Origin: Campylobacteraceae bacterium
Lineage (GTDB): Bacteria; Campylobacterota; Campylobacteria; Campylobacterales; Sulfurovaceae
Length of the DNA: 37,226 nucleotides
Direction: 5' to 3'
NCBI GenBank assembly: GCA_027036015.1
Contig: JALVTH010000034.1
Span: forward strand, 1 to 37,226
Made by a program: the position numbers and the translations under genes. Positions 15,254-23,434 of the stretch are shown here, one piece after another. The notes under the pieces were generated by a model. It did not search any database and was not told the DNA's origin. It was given only the letters and a program-made list of their open reading frames with translations. Position 1 is the first letter of the stretch. The number at the start of each line of letters is the position of its first letter.

Positions 15254-16915
15254 ATGCAAAAGATTACTACATTTAAAGAGTTTGCTAAGCATGCCGATTT
15301 TGAGTTTATAAATACATTACAACCTAATCCTCAAAGCAATAAAGATGGTATAGATTTTTATCCAAGAGAGGTGAAAAGTGGACACTATGTTTTAGTTCGT
15401 CCAACACCATTGCCAAATCCAAAATTTATTATTCATAGTAAAAAATTTTTTGAAGAGTTGGGGCTTGATGAAAAATTGTTAGAAGATGAAGATTTTATCA
15501 AATTTTTTAGTGCCAATTTAAGCAATGCACAAGAGCCCCTGAAAAAAGTAGGCTGGGCAACGGGTTATGCACTTTCAATTTATGGAATGGAGTATTATTC
15601 TCAATGCCCTTTTGGCACAGGTAATGGGTATGGTGATGGAAGAGCTATTTCTGTTTTTGAAAGTGTTTTTCATAACAAACGATATGAGATGCAATTAAAA
15701 GGAGCTGGACAAACGCCATATTGCAGAGGTGCAGATGGCAAAGCAGTACTTCGCTCAAGTATTAGAGAGTTTTTAGCGCAAGAGTTAATGCAAGTTTTAG
15801 GTGTACCTACAACACGCTCTTTTAGCCTTTTTGCATCAAGTAGCGAGTTTGTAAGGCGCCCATGGTTTAGTTATAATAGCAAAACAAGTGAACCAAATGT
15901 AATGATAAGTGAGCCAACTGCAATTACAACAAGGGTTGCAAGCTCTTTTTTGCGTGTTGGGCAACTTGAGCTTTTTGGAAGGCGAGCAAGAAAAAATGAG
16001 CACCAAAATGCAAAAAAAGAGCTCAAAGAAATTGTTGCTTTTGCAATTAAAAGAGAATATAGTAATGAAATTGATACAAATAAGCCATTTCAAGAGCAAG
16101 TAATCCAGTTTGCTAAAGCTTTTGCAAAACGCTTAGCAAAACTTGTTTCAAATTGGATTAGAGTGGGTTATTGCCAAGGAAATTTTAATAGTGACAATAC
16201 TGCAATTGGCGGATTTACTTTAGATTATGGTCCTTTTGGATATATAGAAGATTTTCATCCAAATTATCAGCCATGGACTGGTGGGGGAATGCATTTTTCT
16301 TTTTTTAATCAGCCAAAAGCCGCTCATAAAAACTTTTTAATGTTTGCAAAATCATTAGAGCCGCTTTTAGATGAGCAACATTTAGGTGCACTTGAAAAGA
16401 TAAAAAAGCAATTTATTTTTATTATGCAACAAGAAATGATTGCAATGTGGAAAAGAAAATTAGGCTTAAAGCGCTTTGATGCAAACCTTTTTAATGAACT
16501 TATTTTTTTAATGAAAGAGACTCCTGTAGATTTTACAATCTTTTTTAGAGAGCTTTCTCACATTCCAAAACATTTTGAAGCAATAAGTAAAAGTTTTTAT
16601 TTTGATGTAGATGCTAACTTTTGGAGTAAATGGCAAGCATGGTTTGAAAATTGGAAAAATTTTATTACAGATGAAGCCAAAACAAAAGAAGAGATGCTAA
16701 AAACGAATCCAAAATATATTTTACGCGAATGGATGCTAAAAGAAGCTTATACAAAAGCCTATGAAGGAGAATATTTGCTTTTATATGAATTAAATGAACT
16801 TATACAAAATCCATATAGTGAGCAATCTGCTAAAATGGAGCAAAAATATTATCGTAAAAAACCAATACAATATTTTGATGTAGCTGGAATTTCATTTATA
16901 AGTTGCTCTTCTTAA
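15254..16915 (+). CDS. selO: SelO/YdiU pseudokinase-fold protein adenylyltransferase
   Basis: SelO transfers AMP from ATP to protein hydroxyls and is tied to redox-stress responses in other bacteria. Family signatures are strong: GTGNGYGDGRAISVFE, MQLKGAGQTPYCRGADGKAVLRSSIREF, GVPTTRS, then GNFNSDNTAIGGFTLDYGPFGYIEDF, which holds the catalytic and metal-binding Asn/Asp residues, and WTGGGMHFSFFNQP. It is 553 aa, somewhat longer than the E. coli protein. The end reads FISCSS. In animal SelO the Cys of this final C-S-S is selenocysteine, so the bacterial Cys form is intact. A single gene preceded by an inverted repeat. Confidence 0.95.
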   Translation: MQKITTFKEFAKHADFEFINTLQPNPQSNKDGIDFYPREVKSGHYVLVRPTPLPNPKFIIHSKKFFEELGLDEKLLEDEDFIKFFSANLSNAQEPLKKVGWATGYALSIYGMEYYSQCPFGTGNGYGDGRAISVFESVFHNKRYEMQLKGAGQTPYCRGADGKAVLRSSIREFLAQELMQVLGVPTTRSFSLFASSSEFVRRPWFSYNSKTSEPNVMISEPTAITTRVASSFLRVGQLELFGRRARKNEHQNAKKELKEIVAFAIKREYSNEIDTNKPFQEQVIQFAKAFAKRLAKLVSNWIRVGYCQGNFNSDNTAIGGFTLDYGPFGYIEDFHPNYQPWTGGGMHFSFFNQPKAAHKNFLMFAKSLEPLLDEQHLGALEKIKKQFIFIMQQEMIAMWKRKLGLKRFDANLFNELIFLMKETPVDFTIFFRELSHIPKHFEAISKSFYFDVDANFWSKWQAWFENWKNFITDEAKTKEEMLKTNPKYILREWMLKEAYTKAYEGEYLLLYELNELIQNPYSEQSAKMEQKYYRKKPIQYFDVAGISFISCSS

Positions 16916-16916
16916 T

Positions 16917-16938
16917 CTCCATAAATTCTACATAGAAT
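16917..16938 (+). promoter_or_regulatory. Copper-island promoter box 1 (before the CopA-type oxidase)
   Basis: CTCCATAAA (16917-16925), a 7-nt spacer TTCTACA, then TAGAAT (16933-16938). The same arrangement occurs at three other promoters in the island. The ribosome-binding site AAAGGAG is at 16985-16991. Confidence 0.6.
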
Positions 16939-16995
16939 TTTTTTATACTCCATTATATCTTTTTGGGCATTAAGCCTAAAATATAAAGGAGTTTT

Positions 16996-18660
16996 ATGAA
17001 CAGAAGAAAATTTTTACAAACTACAGCGGCTTTTGGGCTTGTTGCCATTATGCCTGCAAAAGCGATTGCTGGCATTGGAGAACAGATGCCTACAACAATA
17101 CTTAAGGGGCCTGTTTTTGATTTGCATATCAAATATACGCGTGTTAATATAAGTGGTAAAAGCGTTATAGCAAAAACAATTAACGATATGATTCCAGGAC
17201 CAACGCTTTATTGGAAAAAAGGCGAGATTGTTACAATTAAAGTTACAAACCATCTTGATGAGCCAACAAGCCTTCATTGGCATGGAATAATACTGCCATA
17301 TACGATGGATGGAGTTCCTGGAGTAAGCTTTCGTGGAATTATGCCAGGTGAGACTTTTGTTTATCGCTTTAAAATAAAACAAACAGGGACTTATTGGTAT
17401 CACTCACACACTGGCTTTCAAGAGCAAAATGCTTTGCATGGCTCAATTGTTATTGATGATGGAATCAAAGTTGACAGAGATTATGTTGTTGCGCTTTATG
17501 ACTGGAGCGATGAAGAGCCAGAAACTATTTATCGCCATTTAAAAGTGCAAAGTGATTATTACAATTACCACAAACGAACGGTTTTTGATTTTGCAAAAGA
17601 GGCAAAAAAACATGGATTTTTAGAGGCAATGAAGCGTCGAAGTATGTGGAATAAGATGCGAATGGACAGCCGAGACCTCTCTGATGTTACAGCTGCAACT
17701 TATACCTATTGTATTAATGATTTGCAAAAACACTTTTTTGCCAAAAAAGGTGAGAAGGTAAGACTTCGATTTATCAATCAATCGGCAATGACCTATTTTG
17801 ATTTTAGAATACCAGGCCATAAAATGAAGGTGATTGCGGCTGATGGGTATCCTATTAAGCCAGTTTATGTGGATGATATTAGAATTGCAGTGGCTGAGAG
17901 TTATGATGTGATTGTAAAAATAAAAGAAGATACCATTATCTATGCTGAGGATATGGGGCGAAGCGGCAAAGTTTTTGCAAAATTGGGACCAAATAAAAAT
18001 GCTCCGCTAAAGCTGCCAGAGCCATATCCTTATGAGGAACTTACAATGGCTGATATGGGGATGAGTATGAATATGAAAAAGATGGGTAAAATGAAGATGA
18101 ACAATACAATGCATATGACAAAAGAGATGATGCCCCATTCAAAAAGAAAAATTCCAATAACACCAATACCCAAAAAAGAGGGGATAGCTTGGACTATGCA
18201 TGCAAAAAATCCTAAGTATCGCTTAAATGATAGAGGCGTTGGGTTAAGAAGCGTAAAAAGAAAGGTTTTAACTTATGCAAATATGCATACGCCGCATATT
18301 CAAAATCGCTATCCAGACAGAGAAATTATTTTGCATCTAACAGGCAATATGGAGCGATATATCTGGGCGATAAACGGTATTCCATATGAAGAGTCAAAAC
18401 CGCTTGAGTTTAGGTATGGAGAGAGGCTTAGAGTTACATTTATAAACGATACAATGATGAATCACCCGATGCATTTGCATGGAATGTGGAGTGATGTAGA
18501 AGTAGGAGATAAAATTTTGCGAAAGCACACCGTTAATGTGCAACCAGGCAGTAAAGTAAGTGTGCGTATTAATGTTGATGCCAAAGGAAAGTGGGTCTAT
18601 CATTGTCATTTGCTCTATCATATGGGCGGAATGTTTAGAGAAGTAAAGGTGTTATCATGA
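16996..18660 (+). CDS. copA: CopA/PcoA-type multicopper oxidase, Tat-exported
   Basis: This is a periplasmic copper-resistance oxidase of 554 aa. The twin-arginine signal is MNRRKFLQTTAAFG. Copper sites: HWHG (LHWHGIILPYTMDGVPG), HSH (YWYHSHTGFQ), HPMHLHG, and HCHLLYH with a following Met (GGMFREV) at the C-terminus, covering type 1 and trinuclear ligands. A Met-rich stretch between domains 2 and 3 (MADMGMSMNMKKMGKMKM) is typical of PcoA/CopA and probably binds Cu(I). It is overlapped by the CopB-type gene by 4 nt. This is the copper-resistance CopA, not the P-type ATPase of the same name. Confidence 0.93.
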   Translation: MNRRKFLQTTAAFGLVAIMPAKAIAGIGEQMPTTILKGPVFDLHIKYTRVNISGKSVIAKTINDMIPGPTLYWKKGEIVTIKVTNHLDEPTSLHWHGIILPYTMDGVPGVSFRGIMPGETFVYRFKIKQTGTYWYHSHTGFQEQNALHGSIVIDDGIKVDRDYVVALYDWSDEEPETIYRHLKVQSDYYNYHKRTVFDFAKEAKKHGFLEAMKRRSMWNKMRMDSRDLSDVTAATYTYCINDLQKHFFAKKGEKVRLRFINQSAMTYFDFRIPGHKMKVIAADGYPIKPVYVDDIRIAVAESYDVIVKIKEDTIIYAEDMGRSGKVFAKLGPNKNAPLKLPEPYPYEELTMADMGMSMNMKKMGKMKMNNTMHMTKEMMPHSKRKIPITPIPKKEGIAWTMHAKNPKYRLNDRGVGLRSVKRKVLTYANMHTPHIQNRYPDREIILHLTGNMERYIWAINGIPYEESKPLEFRYGERLRVTFINDTMMNHPMHLHGMWSDVEVGDKILRKHTVNVQPGSKVSVRINVDAKGKWVYHCHLLYHMGGMFREVKVLS

Positions 18661-19301
18661 AAAAAATAGTATTGTTTGTTATTACAAGTGCAATGTTGTT
18701 TGGTGGAATGGGAGATATTTTACGTTCGCAAATAATGTTTGAAAATTTAGAAATACAAAAAGATAAAACGATAGCTTGGGATATGAGTGCTTATATTGGA
18801 TATGACAAAAATAAAATCTATTTCTTTAGTGAAGGAGAAAATAGTTCATATCAATATGAGTTGGTTTATTCAAGAGCTATTAGCCCTTTTTGGGATATAC
18901 AAGCTGGTATTGAGGTAATACATGAGCAAAAAAGCAAACTATTTGGAGAAATTGCTCTTTATGGTGTTGCACCTTATTGGATAGAAACAAAAGCAAAGCT
19001 CTTTTTTGGAGAAGGGGGAGTTGGTGTTGATTTGGACTTTTCATATGAATTGCTTTTTAGTCAAAAATTGATTTTAGAAAGTTCTTTAGCAAGCAGGTGG
19101 GCAAGCAAAAACTATCCTTTGCTTAATGTTGCAAAAGGATTAAACTATATTGAGGCAGGGTTGCGTCTTCGTTATGAAATTAAAAGAGAGTTTGCACCAT
19201 ATATTGGGATAAACTTTAGAAGAAATTTTGCTAATCTAAGAAAAATGGAAGGGGTTAAAGAGGAAACTTCTTTAGTGGCAGGAGTTCGTTTTTGGTTTTA
19301 G
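18657..19301 (+). CDS. copB: CopB/PcoB-type outer-membrane copper-resistance protein
   Basis: This protein is 214 aa with a signal peptide (MKKIVLFVITSAMLFGG). The body matches the CopB family: WDMSAYIGYDKNKIYFFSEGE, GVAPYWIETKAKLFFGEGGVG, DFSYELLFSQKLIL and GLRLRYEIKREFAPYIGI, ending in GVRFWF with the terminal Phe of outer-membrane barrels. It is shorter than proteobacterial PcoB because the N-terminal Met/His-rich region is missing. Its start overlaps the copA stop (ATGA), so the two are coupled, as in known cop/pco operons. Confidence 0.9.
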   Translation: MKKIVLFVITSAMLFGGMGDILRSQIMFENLEIQKDKTIAWDMSAYIGYDKNKIYFFSEGENSSYQYELVYSRAISPFWDIQAGIEVIHEQKSKLFGEIALYGVAPYWIETKAKLFFGEGGVGVDLDFSYELLFSQKLILESSLASRWASKNYPLLNVAKGLNYIEAGLRLRYEIKREFAPYIGINFRRNFANLRKMEGVKEETSLVAGVRFWF

Positions 19302-19313
19302 GGTGCACAAATC

Positions 19314-19335
19314 TTCCATAAAATTTTGTTATAAT
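19314..19335 (+). promoter_or_regulatory. Copper-island promoter box 2 (before the HMA chaperone and two-component genes)
   Basis: TTCCATAAA (19314-19322), a 7-nt spacer, then TATAAT (19330-19335). A partial second copy (GTGCACAAA, 6 of 9 matching) lies 11 bp upstream, as would suit a dimeric OmpR-type regulator. Confidence 0.65.
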
Positions 19336-19353
19336 AGGAAAAAAGGAAGTTTT

Positions 19354-19632
19354 ATGAAAAAGTTTAAAGTTTTAAATGTTAAATGTAATGGATGTGCTAC
19401 TACTTTAAAAAGTAAATTAGAACCTTTATTTGGTAAAATTGATGTTGATTTGGAAGTAATGCCAAGAGAAATTATTATTTATCAAGATAATATTGATATA
19501 AATAAATTAAGAGTGGAGCTTAAAAAGTTGGGATATCCAATGGCAGATGAGAAAATGAATCTCTTTGAAGAGGTAGGTAGCAAGGCAAAAAGCTTTGTAT
19601 CTTGCGCAATAGGGAAAGTAAATAGCAAATGA
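19354..19632 (+). CDS. HMA-domain copper chaperone (CopZ-like)
   Basis: This protein is 92 aa from the ATG at 19354, with AAAGGAA upstream. The frame is open further up, but that part spans the promoter box. A heavy-metal-associated domain is visible: VKCNGCATTLKSKL with the CxxC at C11 and C14, and the final LKKLGYPM. About 25 residues beyond the usual domain end in FVSCAIGKVNSK. It probably carries Cu(I) in the cytoplasm. It overlaps the response-regulator gene by 4 nt. Confidence 0.88.
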   Translation: MKKFKVLNVKCNGCATTLKSKLEPLFGKIDVDLEVMPREIIIYQDNIDINKLRVELKKLGYPMADEKMNLFEEVGSKAKSFVSCAIGKVNSK

Positions 19633-20285
19633 AAATCTTGCTTCTTGAAGATGATATGATTTTAAGTGAAGTGATTCAAGAGTATTTAATTGAGTTGGAT
19701 TTTGATGTTGATATAGCATATGAAGGATATGAAGCGCTTGATATGATTTCAAATAAGCGCTATGATTTGCTTATTTTAGATGTTGGGGTTCCAAATTTAA
19801 ATGGTTTTGAGCTTTTAGAGTATCTTAAAGATGTTAATATTAATATTCCAGCAATTTATATCACTTCACTTAATACGGCAAAAGATATAGAAAAAGCCTT
19901 TAATATCGGATGTGATGATTATATTAAAAAGCCTTTTGAATTAAAAGAGTTAGAAGTAAGAATTAATCATTTAAAAAAAAGGCTCAATTTGGGGAGTGAT
20001 CGCTTAAAATTAACTAATAATATTTTGTATGATTTTACGATTAAGGCAATTATTAAAGAGAATAAAGAGTATCATTTAAGCCCAAAAGAGGCGTTAATTT
20101 TAGAATATTTTATAAAAAATCAAAAGCGTTTTATCTCATTGGAAGAATTAAGTAGTAATGTTTGGAGTTTAGAAAACACTCCTACATATGCTACGATTAG
20201 AACCTATATAAAAAATTTGCGAAAACTTCTTGGCAAAGAGCTATTAGTTACACGAAAAGGGGTAGGATATAAGTTTGAAATATAA
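19629..20285 (+). CDS. OmpR-family response regulator (CopR/CusR-like)
   Basis: This protein is 218 aa. In the receiver domain the acidic pair is D8-D9 (LLLEDD), the phospho-acceptor is D51 (LLILDVGVP), and Lys101 lies in KKPFELKEL. The C-terminal winged helix (YHLSPKEALILEYFIKN, TIRTYIKNLRKLLG, TRKGVGYKFEI) is typical of OmpR/PhoB regulators. It sits between the metal chaperone and the kinase gene inside the copper island. It is therefore the best candidate to bind the TTCCATAAA boxes. Specificity for copper is inferred from context. Confidence 0.92.
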   Translation: MKILLLEDDMILSEVIQEYLIELDFDVDIAYEGYEALDMISNKRYDLLILDVGVPNLNGFELLEYLKDVNINIPAIYITSLNTAKDIEKAFNIGCDDYIKKPFELKELEVRINHLKKRLNLGSDRLKLTNNILYDFTIKAIIKENKEYHLSPKEALILEYFIKNQKRFISLEELSSNVWSLENTPTYATIRTYIKNLRKLLGKELLVTRKGVGYKFEI

Positions 20286-21387
20286 AGAGCATACGCTCTT
20301 AAAAAAGTTTGCTTTTTTCTATTTTGGGGTTACTTTTGTTTTACTATCAATTATTTTTATTCTTATTTACTATTTTCAGCTTGATATGCAAAAGAACTTG
20401 GCGCTTGAGAGAATGAAAAATTTTAGTTTTCAAATTGCTTCAAATATTATTCAAGCTCAAATGCAAAATAAAATGCCAAATTGTAAGGCTATCCAAAAAA
20501 GACAATATAAATTTATGTTGCTTGATAAAAAAGGGAAAAAGATTAGAGGCGATACAATTAATAAGAAAGGGCTTATTATTGTAGATAAAAGCCCGCTTGG
20601 ACATATGGGGGTTTGGGCTATAGTTGTTGAAGATACTACTTTTGAAAAAGTGAAACAAAAACTTTTTTATAAAACATTTTTTGCTTTTATTCTTTCATAT
20701 TTGGTAATTGCATTCTTAGGTTATTATTTGATATTGCTTTTATTAAAGCCTATTAAAGAAGCAAGAGAAAGAATTGATAATTTTATAAAAGATACAACGC
20801 ATGAATTAAATACCCCAATTACTGCGCTTTTAATGTGTGCAAATGAAAAAAGTTTGCAAAAGAAGCATAATCTTGAAAGAATAAGATTAAGCGCTAAAAG
20901 AGTAAGTGAACTTTATAAAGATTTAATTTATATTTTTTTAGAAGAGAAAAATAAAAAAATTATTGAAATTATTATGAAAGAGGAAATTTTAGAACAATTA
21001 CAATATTTTGAGCTTTTGGCTGCTAAAAAGAAAATAACAATTACAACTTCTTTAGATGATAGTAAAACAAAAATGGATAAAGAAGATTTTAAACGGCTTA
21101 TTTCAAACCTTTTATCAAATACAATTAAATACAATAAAAGAGGCGGTCAAGTTTTTATTACACTAAAAAAGAGAAAATTAATTATAGAAGATACAGGTAT
21201 TGGGATAAAAAAAGAAGAGCAAGAAAAAATATTTGAAAAGTATCATCGGGCAACTGATGTTGAAGGTGGTTTTGGCATAGGACTTAGTATTGTAAAGCAA
21301 ATTTGCAATGAATATGGAATAAAAATAACAATGCATTCAAAATTGCACAAAGGCACTAAATTTACTCTTGAATTTCCTCCATATTAA
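20275..21387 (+). CDS. Sensor histidine kinase of the copper island
   Basis: This protein is 370 aa and starts with TTG, overlapping the regulator stop by 11 nt. The first membrane helix is at about residues 11-35 and the second at about 133-156. The periplasmic loop of about 95 residues contains MQNKMPNC. The kinase core follows closely: H-box DTTHELNTPITALL, N-box LISNLLSNTIKYNKRGG, G1 EDTGIGI, F-box-like IFEKYHRA, and G2 GGFGIGLSIVKQI. No clear HAMP domain is seen between helix 2 and the H-box. It probably senses periplasmic copper and phosphorylates the adjacent regulator. Confidence 0.9.
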   Translation: MKYKEHTLLKKFAFFYFGVTFVLLSIIFILIYYFQLDMQKNLALERMKNFSFQIASNIIQAQMQNKMPNCKAIQKRQYKFMLLDKKGKKIRGDTINKKGLIIVDKSPLGHMGVWAIVVEDTTFEKVKQKLFYKTFFAFILSYLVIAFLGYYLILLLLKPIKEARERIDNFIKDTTHELNTPITALLMCANEKSLQKKHNLERIRLSAKRVSELYKDLIYIFLEEKNKKIIEIIMKEEILEQLQYFELLAAKKKITITTSLDDSKTKMDKEDFKRLISNLLSNTIKYNKRGGQVFITLKKRKLIIEDTGIGIKKEEQEKIFEKYHRATDVEGGFGIGLSIVKQICNEYGIKITMHSKLHKGTKFTLEFPPY

Positions 21388-21409
21388 TTCCATAAAAAGC
21401 ATTTATAAT
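21388..21409 (+). promoter_or_regulatory. Copper-island promoter box 3 (before the cytochrome c gene)
   Basis: TTCCATAAA (21388-21396), a 7-nt spacer AAGCATT, then TATAAT (21404-21409). CTCCATATT lies 11 bp upstream as a partial direct repeat. The box starts at the base after the kinase stop codon. Confidence 0.65.
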
Positions 21410-21430
21410 TTGTATAAAAAAGGATTTGCT

Positions 21431-21904
21431 ATGAGAAAAAAAATAGCTATTGCATCTTTATTTGTTACTGGGGCAACATTACTTCTTGCACAAGGTATGA
21501 TGGGTAGTGGTATGATGCACAAAGTTCCTATGATGGGTGGTATGGGGTGCCCTATGATGCAAAGTTCAAATCAAAAAGTAAAGCCATTGCAATATACTCC
21601 AATTACTAACTGGAAGGATAAAACCAAGATTGCTCAAGGTAAAAAACTTTTTTTACAAAATTGTGCTATGTGCCATGGCATTAATGCCGAAGGAGGAATG
21701 GGTCCATCACTCAATGGGTCTGGGCATGTTATTCATCATTCTCCAAAAAAGTTATTAACTCAAATTAACAATGGTGGAGGTGGAATGCCAGCATTTGGGA
21801 ATAAATTAAATAAACAAGAGCAAGAGAGCATTGTAATTTATTTGCATTCACTTTGGCCTAAAAATGTGCAAAAAGCATATGATAAAAAATTTCATATAAA
21901 ATAG
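21431..21904 (+). CDS. Met-rich class I cytochrome c, exported
   Basis: This protein is 157 aa from the ATG at 21431 (AAAAAGGA 6 nt upstream). The signal peptide is MRKKIAIASLFVTGATLLLAQ. The first mature residues are Met-rich (MMGSGMMHKVPMMGGMGCPMM), a likely Cu(I)-binding tail with one Cys. Heme c binds at CAMCH (residues 78-82), with the axial Met probably in GGGGMPAFG. It could take electrons from the copper oxidases or from Cu(I), or hand copper to periplasmic partners. That role is inferred from the shared promoter box and the Met tail. Confidence 0.9.
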   Translation: MRKKIAIASLFVTGATLLLAQGMMGSGMMHKVPMMGGMGCPMMQSSNQKVKPLQYTPITNWKDKTKIAQGKKLFLQNCAMCHGINAEGGMGPSLNGSGHVIHHSPKKLLTQINNGGGGMPAFGNKLNKQEQESIVIYLHSLWPKNVQKAYDKKFHIK

Positions 21905-21919
21905 CCCAACAGGGCTATT
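21900..21919. terminator. Hairpin shared by two convergent genes
   Basis: AATAGCCC (21900-21907) pairs with GGGCTATT (21912-21919) around AACA. It covers the stop codon of the cytochrome gene and touches the stop of the convergent CueO-like gene at 21918-21920. The T-run follows on the minus strand (TTTTATAT), so it should work best for the oxidase transcript. Confidence 0.65.
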
Positions 21920-23339
21920 AAACAACTACAAACTGCCCCATCATTCCATTATCTTCATGCTCTAAAAAGTGACAATGGTACATATATGGATTTTGAGCAT
22001 CTTGATAGTCTGTCATTTTGACAATAAGTTTGACTTTATCTCCTCCTGCTAAAAATACTGTATCTTTATAGCCTCTTTCATTTGGAGCTGGGGCTTTGTC
22101 ATTTCGTTCTATTATTTCAAAGTGTGTAGCATGAATATGAAAATTATGATTTATCATCATTTTATTTTCTATTTCCCAAATTTCAACTTGATTAAGAGGA
22201 ATATGTTCGTCAATTCGATTTTTATCCATAGATTTTCCATTAATAGTAAGTCTCATACTACCCATTCTTCCACTCATGTCAAGGGTAAATCTTCTTGTAT
22301 TTTGTGCATTGTTTGGGTCTAAATGAGTTAGAGTTACTAATTGATTTGGCGTTGAGGTTATATTTGTTGCTGTTTTTGTTACTTTAACTTCTAAAAACTT
22401 TTTATTGGAGTTAAAATCTTTAAAAAGTATACTTTTGCCAAAATCATTGCTAAAATCAACTATTATTTCAGCTCTTTCACCTGGAGAGAGTCTTAAGTTT
22501 GTCAATGTAACAGGAGATTCTAAAAAAGCATTATCGGTTGCAATTTGTTTAAAACTTTTGCCATTTTCAAAGCCAAGATTATATACAGATGCATTGGAAC
22601 CATTTAAGATTCGAAATCGGATTTCTTTGTTTTCAACTTCAACAAAAGGTTCAATTGCTCCATTAGTAAGTGGAGTATCTCCGATATATCCTTGCATAAT
22701 TTCGCGTCTTGAAGGAGAGTAGTCTAATTGAGCATTTGTAAATTTTCTATCTTGAAGTACTAATGGAATATCATCAACTCCATAATCTTTTGGGATATTG
22801 AGTGATTTTGAATTACTATCTTCTACAATTATAAGTCCAGCTAAGCCCATATAGACATGTTCTGCTGTTTTTCCCATAATATGAGGGTGATACCAATTGG
22901 TTGAGGCATATTGTTTTACTGTATATCTTGCACTCCACTTTTGTTTTGGCTGAATTATTTGATGCACTCCTCCATCCATTATAGCTGGAACATGCATTCC
23001 GTGTCCATGCATTGTTGTAGCTTCATCCAAATTGTTGGTAAAGTTAATCGATACTTCTTTGCCAACTTCCAATTTGAGCGTTGGCCCAAGATAGCTTTGA
23101 TTATTGAGAGCATAGGTATTGGTTAAGGTGCCATTAAAAAAGCTATGTTTTGCTTTGTTTATCGTTAAATCATAATGAATAACACCATTTTTTTCAACAC
23201 CTTCAAGTAGTGGAGGAATTGGTAACGCATTGTTTTTTAGAGGTTGTGGTTTGGAACTTTTTGTTAAAGCTTCACCACAACCGCTAAATAATAAAACAGC
23301 TCCAGCTGTACTTAAATATAAAAATTCTCTTCTTTTCAT
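21918..23339 (-). CDS. CueO-like multicopper oxidase, Tat signal and possible lipoprotein
   Basis: This protein is 473 aa from the second of two ATGs (23339), because AAGGA lies too close to the first. Twin Arg (MKRREFLYL) is followed by a possible lipobox (LFSGCGE). All copper motifs are present: HGHGMHVP, WYHPHIMGKTAEHVYMGLAG, HNFHIHATHF and YHCHFLEHEDNGMMGQF, close to CueO rather than CopA. It lacks the long Met-rich insert of CueO. It likely oxidises Cu(I) or phenolic substrates in the periplasm. It is convergent with the cytochrome gene and has its own copy of the copper box. Confidence 0.92.
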   Translation of the reverse strand: MKRREFLYLSTAGAVLLFSGCGEALTKSSKPQPLKNNALPIPPLLEGVEKNGVIHYDLTINKAKHSFFNGTLTNTYALNNQSYLGPTLKLEVGKEVSINFTNNLDEATTMHGHGMHVPAIMDGGVHQIIQPKQKWSARYTVKQYASTNWYHPHIMGKTAEHVYMGLAGLIIVEDSNSKSLNIPKDYGVDDIPLVLQDRKFTNAQLDYSPSRREIMQGYIGDTPLTNGAIEPFVEVENKEIRFRILNGSNASVYNLGFENGKSFKQIATDNAFLESPVTLTNLRLSPGERAEIIVDFSNDFGKSILFKDFNSNKKFLEVKVTKTATNITSTPNQLVTLTHLDPNNAQNTRRFTLDMSGRMGSMRLTINGKSMDKNRIDEHIPLNQVEIWEIENKMMINHNFHIHATHFEIIERNDKAPAPNERGYKDTVFLAGGDKVKLIVKMTDYQDAQNPYMYHCHFLEHEDNGMMGQFVVV

Positions 23340-23406
23340 CATTATCCTTTTTCTTTTGATTGTAGCAAAGTGTGTATTACCTCAAAGGTAATGGTATTGT
23401 AAAAAG

Positions 23407-23428
23407 TTTTTATGTAGAATTTATGGAA
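23407..23428 (-). promoter_or_regulatory. Copper-island promoter box 4 (before the CueO-like oxidase)
   Basis: Read on the minus strand: TTCCATAAA (23428-23420), spacer TTCTACA identical to box 1, then TAAAAA (23412-23407) in the -10 place. It lies about 68 nt before the start codon. Confidence 0.6.
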
Positions 23429-23434
23429 GAAGTT

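Noticed and set aside
16944-16949. TATACT as the -10 of the CopA-type oxidase
   Set aside because: Possible, but TAGAAT at 16933 has the 7-nt spacing from the shared box found at the three other promoters.
17014-17403. 129-codon minus-strand frame inside the CopA-type oxidase
   Set aside because: Antisense shadow. The plus frame has all copper motifs.
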